From Himantopus leucocephalus (taxonomy: Eukaryota > Chordata > Aves > Charadriiformes > Recurvirostridae), in the NCBI GenBank assembly GCA_003993805.1, contig RSEF01000003.1, positions 64,054,635 through 64,118,634 on the forward strand: a stretch of 64,000 nt of DNA, in the 5' to 3' direction. A program made the position numbers and the translations under genes. The notes below the pieces were generated by a model. It was given only the letters and a program-made list of their open reading frames with translations, made no database searches and was not told the origin of the DNA. Shown piece after piece: positions 11,669 through 25,100 of the stretch. The stretch's first letter is position 1; every line of letters starts with the position of its first letter.

Positions 11669-14207
11669 GTAGGATATCTCTCAAGACTTTTATAAAATCA
11701 GAATTCTAACAAGAATATATGAGTCATGTCTAGACTGACATAAAAACAGTATCATTCTTGTCACCAGAACTGAGGCATGGCTGACACTTTTTGATCCATG
11801 ATACACTCACATGGCCTTTAGGCTAAAATAGCACACAGAAAAATGTGCACAGTTATAATCTGAAACTCCTATAAATATATAAAATGAAGCCTCTTGAATC
11901 CTAACTTCCAGATTGTATAACCTTGCCATGAAGTAGTATTTTACCCCTCAAAGCATCGTACTTACTTCAGCAGGAGCAGTAGTAGATAGAGGGCATTATC
12001 CAGTGTGGGTCCCAAAATCTGCATATTTGGATACAGTGTCTGAAGCCGCCCTTAGGTTCCAATCCCTGTTCAAATCTGTATCACCTTCAGTCGACACAGA
12101 AACACTATTTAGTTTCGTTTTCACAAAGAGCTTGATGCACATTCATCTGCTGCATAACTATCTAGCTACCAGACTGAGCATCCCTGTGACATGGTCACCA
12201 ATGCTTGGAGACACCGGTTCCTACAACAGCCTCTCTTCCTACCTCCGAGAATTGGTGTCTGCTAGTCAGGACTTACACGGATTTACTGATCTCGCCGGTT
12301 ACTCTGTCAACTCTTAAACACCTCTGACGCACAGCTCAACAGTGCAGACAGCTCATGGCAAGGGCTGCTCAGGCGTCAAATGTACGGCTTCTGCGACTTT
12401 TGTGCTCTACACCTAGACCAAGCGCAGATGCCAGGAAGAGTTTCTCAGTGGGTCACGGGCAGTCCAAAGACTTCCAGCTAGCCTGGTCCTGGAAGATGAG
12501 CTACTACTTTTAAACCTGTCACAGACATCTCTACAATTGGCAGTGTAGCATGAGTATGAGCAAGCTAGAAGGTAGAACTGAAAACAAAACATGGACAAAC
12601 TTGCACCATCTGTTTTGAAATGCCAACACTTTCCCAGAATAACCTGTGCATCACTACCTCAAGACATTCCCCAAAAGAAGCGCTTAATTAAAAAAGAGAA
12701 TTGTTGTCTGAAAAAGATTTACGTGCGTGAGGAAGGCAACATATCTGTTCTGGTGTGTGCAGCTCAGAGCTTCACACCTGCCTATATTAGGTTCAGTCTC
12801 TGTGTATCTGCATTCTTCAGTGCTCATCTCACAGCTCCATACAAGAGATTTATTCTTTAATTTGGCAGCCAGGCTTCACTACCAGTGGGGACAATGAAAA
12901 ATAAATAGAGAAAGCAAGAAGAATTAGCATAAGAGAATGACTCCAGATACAGGATTTTATTTTTTTTTTTACCCTGTTTTGTTTTCAATTTTGAGTAACT
13001 TAATAGCGATGTCTTGTCAAAACTGGAAATAAAGGCTATGGTTGGCATTTTAAAATAAAGTGAATGGTTTAGGAGCAAAAGCCTTGTTGACTTTCATGGG
13101 TCAAAATATCTCAAAAACAGAGATAGGTTTTAGTTACTTAAACATAGGTATCTAGTGTCTTTTTAGAGGCGCTGGGGTATCCTCTACCGCACAGTTCCTT
13201 AGCCCGAAGAATGCGTGCCTCCTGTAGGGTTTGTGTCATGTTCGCCAGACCCATGCCAGGCCCACTCTAGGGCATAGCAAATGACCCCAGCTGCCTATGT
13301 TCAGGCCATTAAGTCCCCTATAATTTATCTTTTCAGAGCTGCTATTCTTGATGACATCCATAAGAACTGTGAATGAGCAGAGTCTCTAATAACCAGGCCA
13401 CCTATCCAAGTGTCTGGACAGAAATTCAGTGATCAATTTATACAGTTTTACCTGAAACTTAAGAACAATGATCACTACAAGCTGAACAATATAAAAAGGC
13501 ATTTAATCATGGTAATGACTTGTATGGAGGAAAGGAAGGTGACAACCTGAGATTCACACAGAATACAAGAAATTTTTTTCCTGTTTTCATAGCTGATTGT
13601 CTGGTTTTGTGTTGTGATCTGCAAGTTGGATTTAAATCGCTTGATACCATATGAATACTCCAAATGAATTAGTACTCAGTAATGTTTGATATGACACAGA
13701 ATTTCTCTCCTCAGCCTATGGAATGAGGGAACAAATTGGGCTCAGAGAGTCACTGTGCAGGGATGTATAGATCTACTTGTGAAAGTCTGTTTATTTTTTA
13801 TCCAGGGATGAATGTAGATTCAAATTGTTTTTATTATTATTCTAGAGTAAATTTGAGACTGCTCATTAAACTCAAAATCAATTTTTGATGTTGAAGAGTG
13901 GATATGGACCTCTAGGAAGCTGAACCAGTACTTCCTTCTAAACCCACACTGCCCAGAATAAATTAATCCCTAGAGTTTCAAAGTTTTGCCATTTAAAACA
14001 ATAATGGCTTATCTGCATGAATTTCTTCAGATGATTTCAGCACCCGAACTCTAGATCAGTATCTTGGCAAAACACCTGTAGTCCACTTAATGGTGTGATT
14101 CCTATGAGCACTGTTTCTGTCAATCCTGTTACTTAGAAGTACTTCATTTTATTAAAATCCATTCGGAGACGGGTGGAAATGTACATAGAGTGCAAAGGAA
14201 AAAATAC
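11669..14207. other. Intergenic DNA, no gene seen
   Basis: No CpG island marks a promoter for the small gene to the left, so its transcription start is not located. A 104-codon plus-strand frame near 12003 and small minus-strand frames near 12413-12598 and 12857-13078 have no motifs or splice support. A T-run lies near 12958-12970. Confidence 0.4.
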
Positions 14208-14213
14208 TTTATT
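14208..14213 (-). terminator. AKAP7: Poly(A) signal, likely 3' end of AKAP7
   Basis: Canonical AATAAA on the minus strand, followed within about 10 bases by a T-rich stretch. It is the only AATAAA I found on this strand between the terminal exons (15.3 and 16.2 kb) and here. It would give a 3' UTR of about 1.1 kb after the stop at 15273 or about 2 kb after the stop at 16230. Confidence 0.5.
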
Positions 14214-14649
14214 GTGAACATGGCATGTATGAGACATTTCAGAATATACCGTTATATATCAAATGAGAAAAAAATAAGCTCTGATGCATGACATAAATGA
14301 CCAGTAGTTGAGACCCATGAAGAATACGCACACAGCTGTTCTAACAAACAGCACAATTCTGATACCAATCACAACATATATAGCTTTTATGATCAGAGGC
14401 AATTTTAAACAAAGTTTATAAAAAATGCAAATATTGGACCTAAGCCTGCATTGCTGTACATCCAAAGCTTCAGTGAATCTTGGAGGTGTGCAGAGGGAAC
14501 AATGAGAGCAAACTGACACCCCACCTCAGGCAGCAGAAGGCAGAGACGGAGGAAACAACAAAAACAAGAGACAAAACCACTTTTCTACAAAAGTAAAAAA
14601 GCAAGTATTATCCCAAGGAATATTATTATTTTCACAAGAAATCTTAACT

Positions 14650-14725
14650 GCAGGATCCTGACTCCATTAAAGCTAATGAGAGTCTGCCATTGAGATCAGT
14701 GGAGCCTGAATTTCATTCTGAAATC
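14650..14725. repeat. Fragment resembling an ancient amniote interspersed repeat
   Basis: The segment ggatcctgactccatt, then tgccattgagatcagtgga, resembles a widespread old repeat of birds, turtles and crocodilians whose typical wording is 'ggatcctgctcccattgaagtcaatgg...'. Similar short traces occur near 27836 and 35778. The match is from memory and the element is strongly decayed, so the family is not named. Confidence 0.35.
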
Positions 14726-15272
14726 TGAAACATTCTTGCATTAGTGTAAACATCAGCAGAAACAACACGTCAGCATCTATACAACTACTGAAGTACTGTT
14801 TTAAAAAAAAATAAAAACCAGACAGTGCTAACCCAAAATGCCAGTACATATCCAAAAGGCAGATAATTAAAAGAGATTTTCTTTTCAACGATACATTTTT
14901 AAGTATTTAAAAGCATTCATTTCTTTAAAAATTTGTGTATCATTGCTAGGGAAGGGATCTATGAGAAAAATCTGAATTATTTGCAATGATAAAGGAAGGG
15001 CACAGTGTTTCCTCAGATTTACGTGAAACTAGTATTTTTCCACTTTGGAATCATGACATATACCTGCACATTCAGGTGTGTTTCAAAGCAGTGTTGAGGA
15101 GTGGCTGTACTTCATGATTATGAAATACAATCCTTCTGTGCAAGTATTTCAGCATGATTCCTCATGAGCCATTTACACCTGTTCATATTTTCACAGAAAG
15201 GAAAATTTCTTGAAGAATTTTTTTTTTGTCTTTAAACAACCCAATGAGATTTTATATCATGGCAATTTACAA

Positions 15273-15472
15273 TCATGCATTTGGAGATCCAGAGTCAATA
15301 CAACTTTTCCATTTACTGTTAGAGTTGTGCCTGTCTTCAAACAGTTCTTTGCTTATTTTCATGCGGATCTCAGGACTGGATAACAGCTCCTTTATCTGAT
15401 TCAGTCTGGATAACAGGGCCTGTGTTTCTCTGTGCAAAGCTTCCTTTACTAAGTCGGCTTCATGGCTCTTTC
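15273..15472 (-). CDS. Candidate alternative terminal exon of AKAP7
   Basis: A strong minus-strand acceptor (ttgttcttttcctttag) is followed by an exon that is closed in two frames but open for 65 codons in the third, ending in TGA. That open frame requires a phase-1 junction, exactly the phase in which the two upstream AKAP7 exons end. The predicted tail includes SHEADLVKEALHRETQALL and a further helix-like stretch with hydrophobic residues spaced 3-4 apart (Leu, Leu, Leu, Ile, Leu). This could form an amphipathic helix, as the normal AKAP7 last exon does. It lies 757 bases downstream of that exon and about 1.06 kb before the AATAAA at 14208. I do not know this tail from any described AKAP7 isoform. 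It could instead be chance coding-like sequence in the AKAP7 3' UTR, or the last exon of another gene. Confidence 0.4.
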
Positions 15473-16229
15473 CTAAAGGAAAAGAACAATATAATACATT
15501 TTATAACAACCAATGTCATTTAGAGTCATTAATGTATGGAGATAGATTGTATCTGGTTTAGACAGTATTAACTGCTCAGCCTTTTGCCCATATTGATTTT
15601 TTATAAAAAGGTACTTTGTCAAAAAAATATAATTTACATCAACAAACGCTACCAAAAAGTAAAGAACAGTACAGAGTCACACTTAAGAGAAACTCCTGCC
15701 ATATTACATACTGTGTAATAGTATCTGCGATGAATATCTGTAGCAGTAATTTTTAGCTTGGGGTTGATGCTGTTGACTAGGAAACAGCATGTGCTCTCAC
15801 ACGGAGTAAGCAGCCCTGCGGCAGTGCCAAACCCTCAGGCAGAGGGCATCGCTTCCACTTATGGCAAGGCCTCTTCCACAGCCATTCATGACAATCCGAA
15901 AGGCAAACGCAAAGGGTTCAGTTTCTCTTCAAAAGCAAGGAAGGGACCCTTGGTACCAAGAGCCAGTGAAGACTGGAGCTGCCTGCTTCACCATTCTTGT
16001 CCTTTGTCCACCGTCCTTCCCTGTCAGCATTCAACAAATTTTCAGCAGTGCAAGCACTTATTAAACCAGTAGACAGTGTCCTTCGATTCAGAACAAACTT
16101 TTGATAAGAGACTCACAAAGCAGAGTGCCTGTCACCCAGCACCTCTTAGCAAATTTCAGCGGGGAGCTGGGACATGTTTTTGTGGTTATTCTTGGTGGGA
16201 TATTTGCTCCCAGGCTTTTTGCACAGCGC

Positions 16230-16432
16230 TCACTTGCTGTTATCGTTGTCACTCTCATTCTTACTGCCGCTTGCTCCTGCTTCAGTTTTCACGGGGCTTC
16301 CATCAGTCTGTCTGGTTTTGTTTTGCGTTTCTTCTAAATATTGCTGTACGGCCTTCAGCACCGCATTCTCCACCAGCCTTTTGCTGAGGCTCACCAGCTC
16401 TGCATCGTCTGGCTCTGCTGCATGTTTTTCAC
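16230..16432 (-). CDS. AKAP7: AKAP7 3' coding exon with PKA regulatory-subunit binding helix
   Basis: AKAP7 tethers protein kinase A near its targets, such as calcium channels and phospholamban. This exon starts after an excellent acceptor (pyrimidine tract then CACATAG) and encodes 66 residues to a TGA. It begins [13 protein letters not shown], equivalent to human [13 protein letters not shown], and contains the hallmark amphipathic helix [20 protein letters not shown] that binds the RII dimerisation/docking domain. The C-terminal tail is acidic and Asn/Ser-rich, of similar length to human. The Arg before the helix in human (ELVRLS) is Ser here. The exon starts with two bases of a split codon: joined to 39538-39586 it restores KI-S-EKH, and joined to 59902-60046 it restores IVF-G-EKH. 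Identification rests on near-identity of the helix with the mammalian protein. Confidence 0.96.
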
Positions 16433-19400
16433 CTATGTGTCACAACAGACAAGAGAAGAAATTCATTGCCGCGGAAAGATAGCAGCTGTAATATCAGGAG
16501 CCTCTGCCCGAGCTGGATTTTAAGTTATTAGCTGCCTCTTCCTGATTGCAAAAAGCAATTTCCCCCTTTTCAAGCTCTGAATCAAAAATGTTTCATGAAG
16601 ATGTATACAGTACATCAGATCAAAAATCACTGCTCATCTTTATTGTAACACTCCAGTAAAAGCCACTGGCTAACACTGTGAGCATCCACTCAGCTTAGAA
16701 GAGTTATGAGTGCAAATTTAATTTCTTCTGGCCAACAATCATCCATGACATCTGGGCAAAGACGAAGAACATAGCACACGATGAACTTACATTTTAGCAG
16801 CATTCTTAAATTCAGCTGCCAGTTTTTTGATTTTGCTTAATAAATCTAAAATCTTCTACCTAGTTATTCACTGCTTGTAGTTCAAGATTTGCTCATGGGA
16901 AAAATGACTCCAAGCACAGGTTAGAATATTTCTTCTAAACAAAGCTCAAAACTTGGAAAAACCATATATTTCCTCCCTGTCTCTCTTTTGCCTTCTAACT
17001 TAAAGCTCCTGACATTGAAGGAATGCAAGGTCCAGCAGTCTATTCTTAGGTATCTGTTGATAAAAGCAAGAAGCTGGCATTTCCCTGCTTTGTTAAGAGT
17101 TCACATGAATAAACACATACAATGAAATAACTGTATAGATAGTGAGGATTCTCATACATACATGTATTTTGAAATTGTACTTTTCCATTAGTCATTTTCC
17201 TAATAAACTCTATAGCCTACTACAGCATTGTCCTTTTATGAAAAATGCAATCCTGGAAAAGCAGATTTTATTGTCTGATCTCCACTGGCCACGTTAATTT
17301 GCCACTTTGCAATTTCTTGCACTAAGTAAATAACTGTTTCCCTCCATCTATATTTAAAGGCCATACTTTTAATGTCCTTTTCGGGAGCTAGCATTCTGCA
17401 ACCAGTAATAAGAGGCTGCTTAGTCACACACATCTGGTGAAAGAGATACTATTGTATGCTCTCAGCACAAAGCTTTGTACTGTTCAATTATCTAAATTTG
17501 CTCTTTTTCATGTATGCAAATTTATTCAAGTTTGCCAGCACATATAGATTATAGTTATGAAAGACTTTTATTAGTCTTCCTAGTGGACTGCACAAACCAG
17601 GAGTGATTTCACTGATAAAACATAATTCAGATGGGGATTCGAGGGGGAGAGGGAGAGGTAAACAAAACCCTTCATTTTGAGAGGCAGCGTCTATATTAGC
17701 AGCTAGTAAGAGCATCCCGCTCTGAAACAGCAAGACAGACCAAACTCTTCCAGTTCTGGGCTTCCACAGCACTGTTGCTGCAGGGAAGGAAGAACTGCAC
17801 TCTCAGCTGAAGAGTCATCAGACTAGACCTGGGTAAAGCATTTCATCACATTTTGGAAAAGGTTTGGGAAAATACTCTGAAAAAATATCTAAAAAGGCAG
17901 CTAAGGCAATAGTTTGGGTTCAAACAAAATTGGAAAAAAAAAAAAACCCAAGAGAAAAACATTAAAAATGGGTTTAGCATTTCCAAGAATAAACATTTTA
18001 GGTTAATATGTGACTACCAAGGGAGGCACAGGCACTACTCCCAAACCCACTCAAACAGCTACATACTCCACACTCTCTGGCTCACTGCTTACCATGTTCC
18101 TTCACTATCTCCAAAACGTGGGCTTACGCCTATCCTTTAACTTACTTAGAGGAGGGACTTAATTCAAGCTCTTATCTCTCAGGAGTCCAAAGATATATAT
18201 GAGCAGCATTTCCTCCCAGCTTTTATGAATTGATCCCACATGCTCCTTTGAATGCAGCCCTTTGATTCCAAATTTCCTTTGTTTTTATTAAAGATGCTCA
18301 ACAAAATGTTTTGGTTGTCCCAGTCTATTTATTCACTAGAAAAAAAAATAACACCGTGCTTTCCAGTTGGAGAGTTTCTTATTTTTCAGAATTGCTAGTG
18401 AATCACAAAATTGTTACTCACACAGCTCTAATGATCTGTCCACGCAACTCTGAACAAAATGAATAGGAAATATCGTGCTCAGCCACTCTGACACTTGACC
18501 CTATAGTACTCAATATGCAGAATATGACTAATCAGTCACAGAGGCCTCCAGATACCACAAAAGGGTAGTGATTATATTTACTCAGAATGTAATTTTACTT
18601 GTAGTACATTATGTACTATTCTTACAGACGAAAAAAGGACAGTTCTTCTCTCATAAATACTTTCTGCAAAACATTTCGCATTTACATATATATGTATAAA
18701 ATCCATATACCTACTATGGCATTTAAAACTTCAAATTAAGTAGATAGCTCACTATGTAAGTAATTTGTCAAGCATGAAAAAACTCAGACTACTTAAAATA
18801 AGCATTTTAAAAGTATAGTTTACATAGCTACAAAAGAATATTTTGGGGTTTTTTTTTGTTGTTTGTTTGCTTTTAATATTTTGAGACATTCATGGCTCAC
18901 CAACAGCCTGGAGTCAGGTCTACAGCACCTCCTAAGTGACCTCTGCACTCCCACTGGGAAGACATATACGGGATCTGACTGACACATGAATGCGAATGCA
19001 TGCACATCACTGTATGAAGAGCACCCGTGGATTTATCTGTCCAGCCACCTTGGTGGACTGGCACATGGGGCTATACGATCCACTCATGCTCTGTTTATAT
19101 TCTCAGACTTTGTAAATAGCAGTTGTGTCAGTGTCTGTGCAATGCTGAGGTTCATTGGCAAGGTAGTAGTATAGTATTGTATCATTCCTGTTTATGACTG
19201 TTGACAACAAGAAGTAGGTCACATAATAACAACAGGTTATTGATCATCTGTATTTGCTTAATTATTTAACACACATACATGTCCTGTTTGTATCTCTCTC
19301 TCCATGCTGCAGGCCGCTTGCCTGCTTCTTGGATGTATACAATTCCTTTGCAGCAGGCAAATGCTTCTTTGTGTAGACTGTCTTACGTTATAGGAATTAT

Positions 19401-21962
19401 CAGAGTATCAGTAAAAAGTCATTGTAGATAATGAGTGTTTTAGATTTAAAAGGGAGGTTTAAAAATTCAGAATTGCTTTGTTTGTAACCTCTGTTCTGAA
19501 AAGGGAGCAGATATACCATGTGCATTGTATTTGCATCCATGCTGTGCCTCTCAGTACAGACTGTGCCACTACTTTATTTCCATGCCTGTGAATAAAAAAC
19601 TTCCACTGTCTTCTCCTGCATGTGGCTCAGAATAAAAATGAAAAAGACCCTTCATTTTATTTATCCCAGAATTCTCTGCTATAATTCTCAAAAGATGAAA
19701 ACAAATTCATACTCTGTGAATGTATCTCAGTGCATCCATGCTAATAAGTGCTTCTTATTACTGAAACTGAAGCACACCTATTGTCCTGAAATGACCACAG
19801 TTTTTTACAAAGGGAACTGTCAACTGCACAGAATTATTCAAAAGGGGCTTTATCATCCTACTGCTGCTAGCAGTTATGGACATGAACCAGATCCTTGCAA
19901 CAAAATCCAAGTTGATATTCGAATTCACTGCTGTATCTCTCTCCTGGACTAGGTCTACTCTCCAAGTCTGCATCCCCTTACACTTTACAAGACTGTGATC
20001 TGGATTTTGAAATACTGCATTGGAACAAATCACATTTCATGGTCCTGGTACAGCATTTTCAAGGTCCTGACACAGCCTGTTTTAGACTGCACGTGGATTT
20101 CTCAGATTAGTTATTTGGATTCTTCTCCTGGTTATACTACTAGTCCATTTTTTGTGAGAGATTTAATTGAAGGAACCAACAGTGCATCCCTTCTACACGA
20201 AAAGCCAGTTTTACAACCTTCTACCAGCTACAATCCAAGACAATGTTCTGCAATCCTTGCCTCATGGCCTCAACACACTGGGTTTTGGTTTTCTCTCCAA
20301 CAATCTTTCATCACAACAAAATGATGCCAACACGGGGCAAATTATAAAGGAGACCCTTGGTATTTTGAATAGGTGACTGAGACCAGCTGGGAAGTCTGTA
20401 CTCTGGCAGCAGAGGTTACAATCTGCACCCTGGGGAGGGCTGTGGTAACAGACGTGCCTCTGTCTACACTTTGGTTCACCAGTTTTCTATATACTGTTTT
20501 TACAAAATCTAGAAACAAAAAAACCACTAGGGATTTAGGCAATCTTTCAAAAACTAAACATTAAGAAATTCCTTCTGAATGCCGAAAAATGCTTCATTTT
20601 TCTACTTACACTGTGCCTCTTACTGACACCAAGAAGGCAAGCCAAGTTGCTGTTGCATACACACAAAGCTTTCACCACAAGATTCCCTTTCTGCGGGTGA
20701 CTCCTCAGTGGCTCCAACTCATAGTAATCCCTCACTATAAGATAATTGATTATTAACCCCTCTGTACACGGGCAAAAGCTTTGCTGGTGTGCAGTATAGT
20801 GGGACTAGAAGGAAGGAGACAACTACTCTATTTATGGACTATGGATTATTTCTGGATATGATGGGGTTGGAGAAAACAAAGGAAGGCCAATAAAACAAAT
20901 GCAAGAGATTTCAGCGTGTGAATTCATACAGTTTGCAACATCAATGGTTGTGCCTTTATCATGCTTCACTAAGAGTGAATACGTCATTTGTACTTACAAT
21001 GCTCAGGCAGATGTAGACTACTGCAAGGCTGCCATGCCCAGCTTCAGCCTGTGGAAACATCTAGCTTTTGCTACACTAGACCTTTGCGTCTACAGAATCT
21101 GATTCAAAATCAAATTAAATCCCTTTGATTTCCATGGGAATTGGATGAGGTTCCCACACCCACATACAGAAGTGCAATGTGCTATGCATCAGACCAATGT
21201 GATGAACATTTTCTTTACTGAGGACTTTCAGATAAATTTGGTAGGTCATATATGTTAACAGAACTACAGCATTAGAGAAATACCATCCCCCCCTCGCCCT
21301 GCAAAGACAGTGAGTCCACAGTCCACAATAAATTGAATAACAAGCTATAACCAGCCACCAGACCGTATGCTTCCCACCCTTGCAACAGACTGTGAATGAG
21401 CCAGCACATTCAAGATCATGGTTTTGAAGTACCGAACACAAACATGAGCGTGTGCCCGTATCTCATCAACACAATAAGCACAGACAGGAAAGTCACAACT
21501 CTGAACATTTCCTCGTTAATTAGGAAGGACTTCCATGAAATGTCTCTTGAGTGGTCACTTAAGGAATTGGCATAAATAAGGCACTGAGAGGAAGGGTGAA
21601 ATCATAATTTCATTATGACATGATAGTGAGGAAATTTGTGTGCTGGATGTTCCCACCTGATGTTAAGTAGCATGTGTAGTTTAGCTCGCCTCTTGGAAAT
21701 CTAACAAACTTCTTGAGTTTTACATATGTTGCTCTGTAAATACAGGACTGTCTAATAAGGCAATACAGTCAATACCAATCTGTCCTTTGTGCTCACTACA
21801 TGGGTTTCTAGTTTTCTGGAAAGATTTTTTTATTTCACTTGGCCCACCATGGAATAAACCCAACAAAAACAGGAATTTCTAGTAAAGAGGAAATTAAGGG
21901 TGTTGCAGCTATTCAGGAGAAAATGGTGCTCTTGCCAGTTTCAGTGATGACAGCAGGAATAC
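16433..21962. other. AKAP7: AKAP7 intron, no exon confirmed
   Basis: Intronic to both short and long AKAP7 forms. An A-run lies near 17935-17946. I looked for the small exon that distinguishes the human beta form and did not find it by eye. No repeat family was recognised. Confidence 0.5.
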
Positions 21963-22156
21963 CTGCAGCTCCCTTCGAGCTGGAGGCTTGGTGAACGTGG
22001 CAAAAGTTTGTTTTGTTTCAGACACAACACTTTGAAGCTCAGTGATGTAAAATTTCTGACCACCTCCAACTATACATGGAGAAACAGGATGTGCTCTGCT
22101 AAAGCTACTCTTCCTTCTACGAGCACTGAAGGATGTGATGCCACAGGCACGAGCCT
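21963..22156 (-). other. Weak exon-like open block inside AKAP7 intron
   Basis: On the minus strand a very strong pyrimidine tract ending TTTGAAG precedes an open stretch, with a possible but weak donor (CTGCAG then GTATTC) at 21963. The frame stays open further to a stop at about 21909. The translation includes SPCIVGGGQKFYITELQSVV, not recognised. The block is phase 0 at its 5' end and would introduce an early stop if spliced to the phase-1 AKAP7 exons, so it is not an ordinary AKAP7 exon. It may be chance, an unknown nested transcript or an old retrocopy fragment. Confidence 0.15.
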
Positions 22157-25100
22157 TCAAAAAAAAAAAGCAAAAAACAGTAACAGACTCTAGTCCTGGC
22201 ATATCAGGAATTCTGTTAAATATCTTGGGTTTATTTTCCTATTAAAAGAGACCTGCTAACAGACAAATTTCCTGACTCCTTTAATGTAGTCTAATGCTTA
22301 AACTTAATGAATTTATAAGAAGTCTAGGAAACAAAGATAACATAATGGCTGAGGGAAAGATGGCTTAAAAAGCTGTGAATTTTATTTGATTTTCTCACCA
22401 ATGCTCAGGTAGAGAAAACAGCCCAAGTCACAAAAGTGATGGAACACAGGAATGTCCACCGTGCATGTTGACAATAGGAAAACCAAAACATCCAGGGAAT
22501 ATTATTCACCTGCCGTTCAGCACCCACAGCACTGCCTGGAGCTCGCAGCTCAAGGGAAATGGTGAACAGGAGCTGCCTGGGCCAGTAGGGCTAGCAGGGA
22601 GAGTGGGAGAGTTCATCCTCCCTCCAGGACGCAGCCAAGCAGGAGCCTCCTGCTGTTTTCAGAGCCCAAGAGAGACCAGGCTTCCCCACTTCCCAGGGAA
22701 AAGCTGAATTCTGGTACGATAAGCAACAAATTCCGACATCTCTTTGGTCATAATAAATTGCTCTGTGTCACGGGGTTTTTGGTCACTTCAGCCATAGGAA
22801 ATCAGAGTAGCTGTAGCTAAAGTGTTAAGAATGCTGAAGGTACAAGTACAGTTCACTTAATTTAATTCACAGGAATTTAAAAGCTGTTGCTAGAGCACAG
22901 CATAAAGAGACACCACCTAATTAAATCTGTGGATGAAAAAACCTGAAACATCACCATGTCATAAAACTAAGTTCAGTGCAATCAATCCTTCACATAAAAT
23001 AAGCAGATTTTATAATCTTGGACAGGAAAAAACTAAAGAATTAAGAATACTAAAGGACACCACTCATTTTTTTTTCCATCTCATTTTCTTGATGAATAGC
23101 GCATGTATCTTAAGTTGATGAACAAGCACCTAGAAATCAAAATTAACATTATTCGTGAGTCTACTTCACCATTAGAAATCAAGAATAATTGAGTCCTGGT
23201 TATTTGTTTAAACCAGTGGGCCTTACTCTCACATCCTTCCTATGTTAATATCAAATAGTTGTAAAAGCATTTTCTTTAACAAAGAATATAAAACTCCTTA
23301 AGAACATAACAAATATTTCCCTACCTAATAGCAACAGTTCTTTCATGACTGTAATTCCCTAGAGCTCTTACGCTGCACTCTAGCAAAAGACCGATTCCCT
23401 CTCTCTCTTCCCCCATATTTCTACTTCCTCAAACTCAGTGAGTCAAAGCCTATTCTAGCAGCACTTCAGTGAAATCAATACAGCACAATACATCTGCTAT
23501 GCCAAAAACTGAACTAATCCTCACAACTTTTAGCAACTTACACGGTGTACCATAACGGATTGCTCATTACCATGCCTTAAAATTGATGGTTCTCTTTTCA
23601 CTCCTTTTACCATTCGCAAATTTCGATATCTCTATGTATAGAGTATTCACAATTCCATCCCTTCCTCTTCAGTATCCTAATAATTCCAATTCTGTTCCAT
23701 TAACATCAGTGGAGAACTGCCAACAGGTCTTCTGGTCCTTTATTTCTATCAGGCTAAACAGTCCTATTTTGCAGTTTCACCTTTCTTTCTTCATCCCCTA
23801 TATTTTAAAGTAATATTTTTCTCAGTCTTTGTACAACTCAGAGTAAAGGAATACAGGTTGGATGTTCAGGCCAAAAACAGTTTTTGCATTTCTCTTCATT
23901 ACATTCAGAACCAACTGTGAAGTCAAAAGTAGGTATCTTTTCTTCACTCCAGCTAAACAGCAATGCATTCAATTCCACAGTTTCCTTTGCCTTTATGTTT
24001 TCCACGTAGAAAATTCCTGCCGCTTCTAAGTTTGGCTACAGGGGCCAAGAAAAGTTCATTAAGGATGAGAAGGAAGGAGATGGGCAATGTTTCCCTTCAA
24101 GAGCACATTGTATCATGCACGATTTTGAGATTTCCCAAGACAGGTAAACACATGTTGCATGGCACAATGTAATGTGGCTTTAACTCCAAGAATGCAGGTA
24201 TAGCTATACATCAGAGGGTTATGCGCTGTTACCATGTGGGGCACCAGGAGCAGCAACTTAGAGCTTTTGAGAATTAGCCTGTTCTCACAGCCTGGGTGCA
24301 GCACCATGTCAATCCAGCTATTCTGCTGCTCACGTAGGAGATCATACTTGGACATATCTTACCACATAATGTGTTTTTATCCAAAGTCTAATCCTGTAAT
24401 CTCTTCTTATTTTATGCCTTCTATAGAGATTATGGCTGAAAAAAGACCAAGGGAATGACATTCCCCTTTCAAAGCACAATTATGCGCTTCATTTGAAACG
24501 GAGTTCACTTGTGCTGAAGCAGGCATTACAGGCAATGCCTCCATGACCTGGGTTGCATTATCCCAAGCCCTCTGTCATTACTACACTTGGCCCTCCTTCC
24601 AAATGTTTCAGTCTAATTATAACAGAGAACATACACAATGTGTGTATAGAGGACACAGGTAGGATCAACAGAAAGGAAAATTTATTTCATTAAATCAGAG
24701 GATCAACAGTGTTTCAAAACACGCAAACACTAAATTCCATTTTAACAAGAGAAAGGTAAACCCAGACTTTAGAATGGCGTTCAGTCACTAAAATTCACCT
24801 TAGTCACAGGTTACGTTCTGTAGAACTACAAGAATAAACTTTTAATGTTGTGCTGGGAAAAGCTCTCGCATTCTATCAATGATGTGTATGTGAGAAGTAA
24901 AAGGGGAGCTGAGAGAAATGAGGAAGAAAGGAAAACCTTTTTGATTGCATTAGGCCATACTGGATGGTAATGGATTTTTAAGACAGCAAACAGTGTTACT
25001 CATTTGCTGATTGTTCGCAGCCACAGTAAGTGCTGCAGAAAACATGCCTGATACTTAATAGGTTTTTGTTCAATCCTTGTGCTTTGTACTAAAGTGGAAA

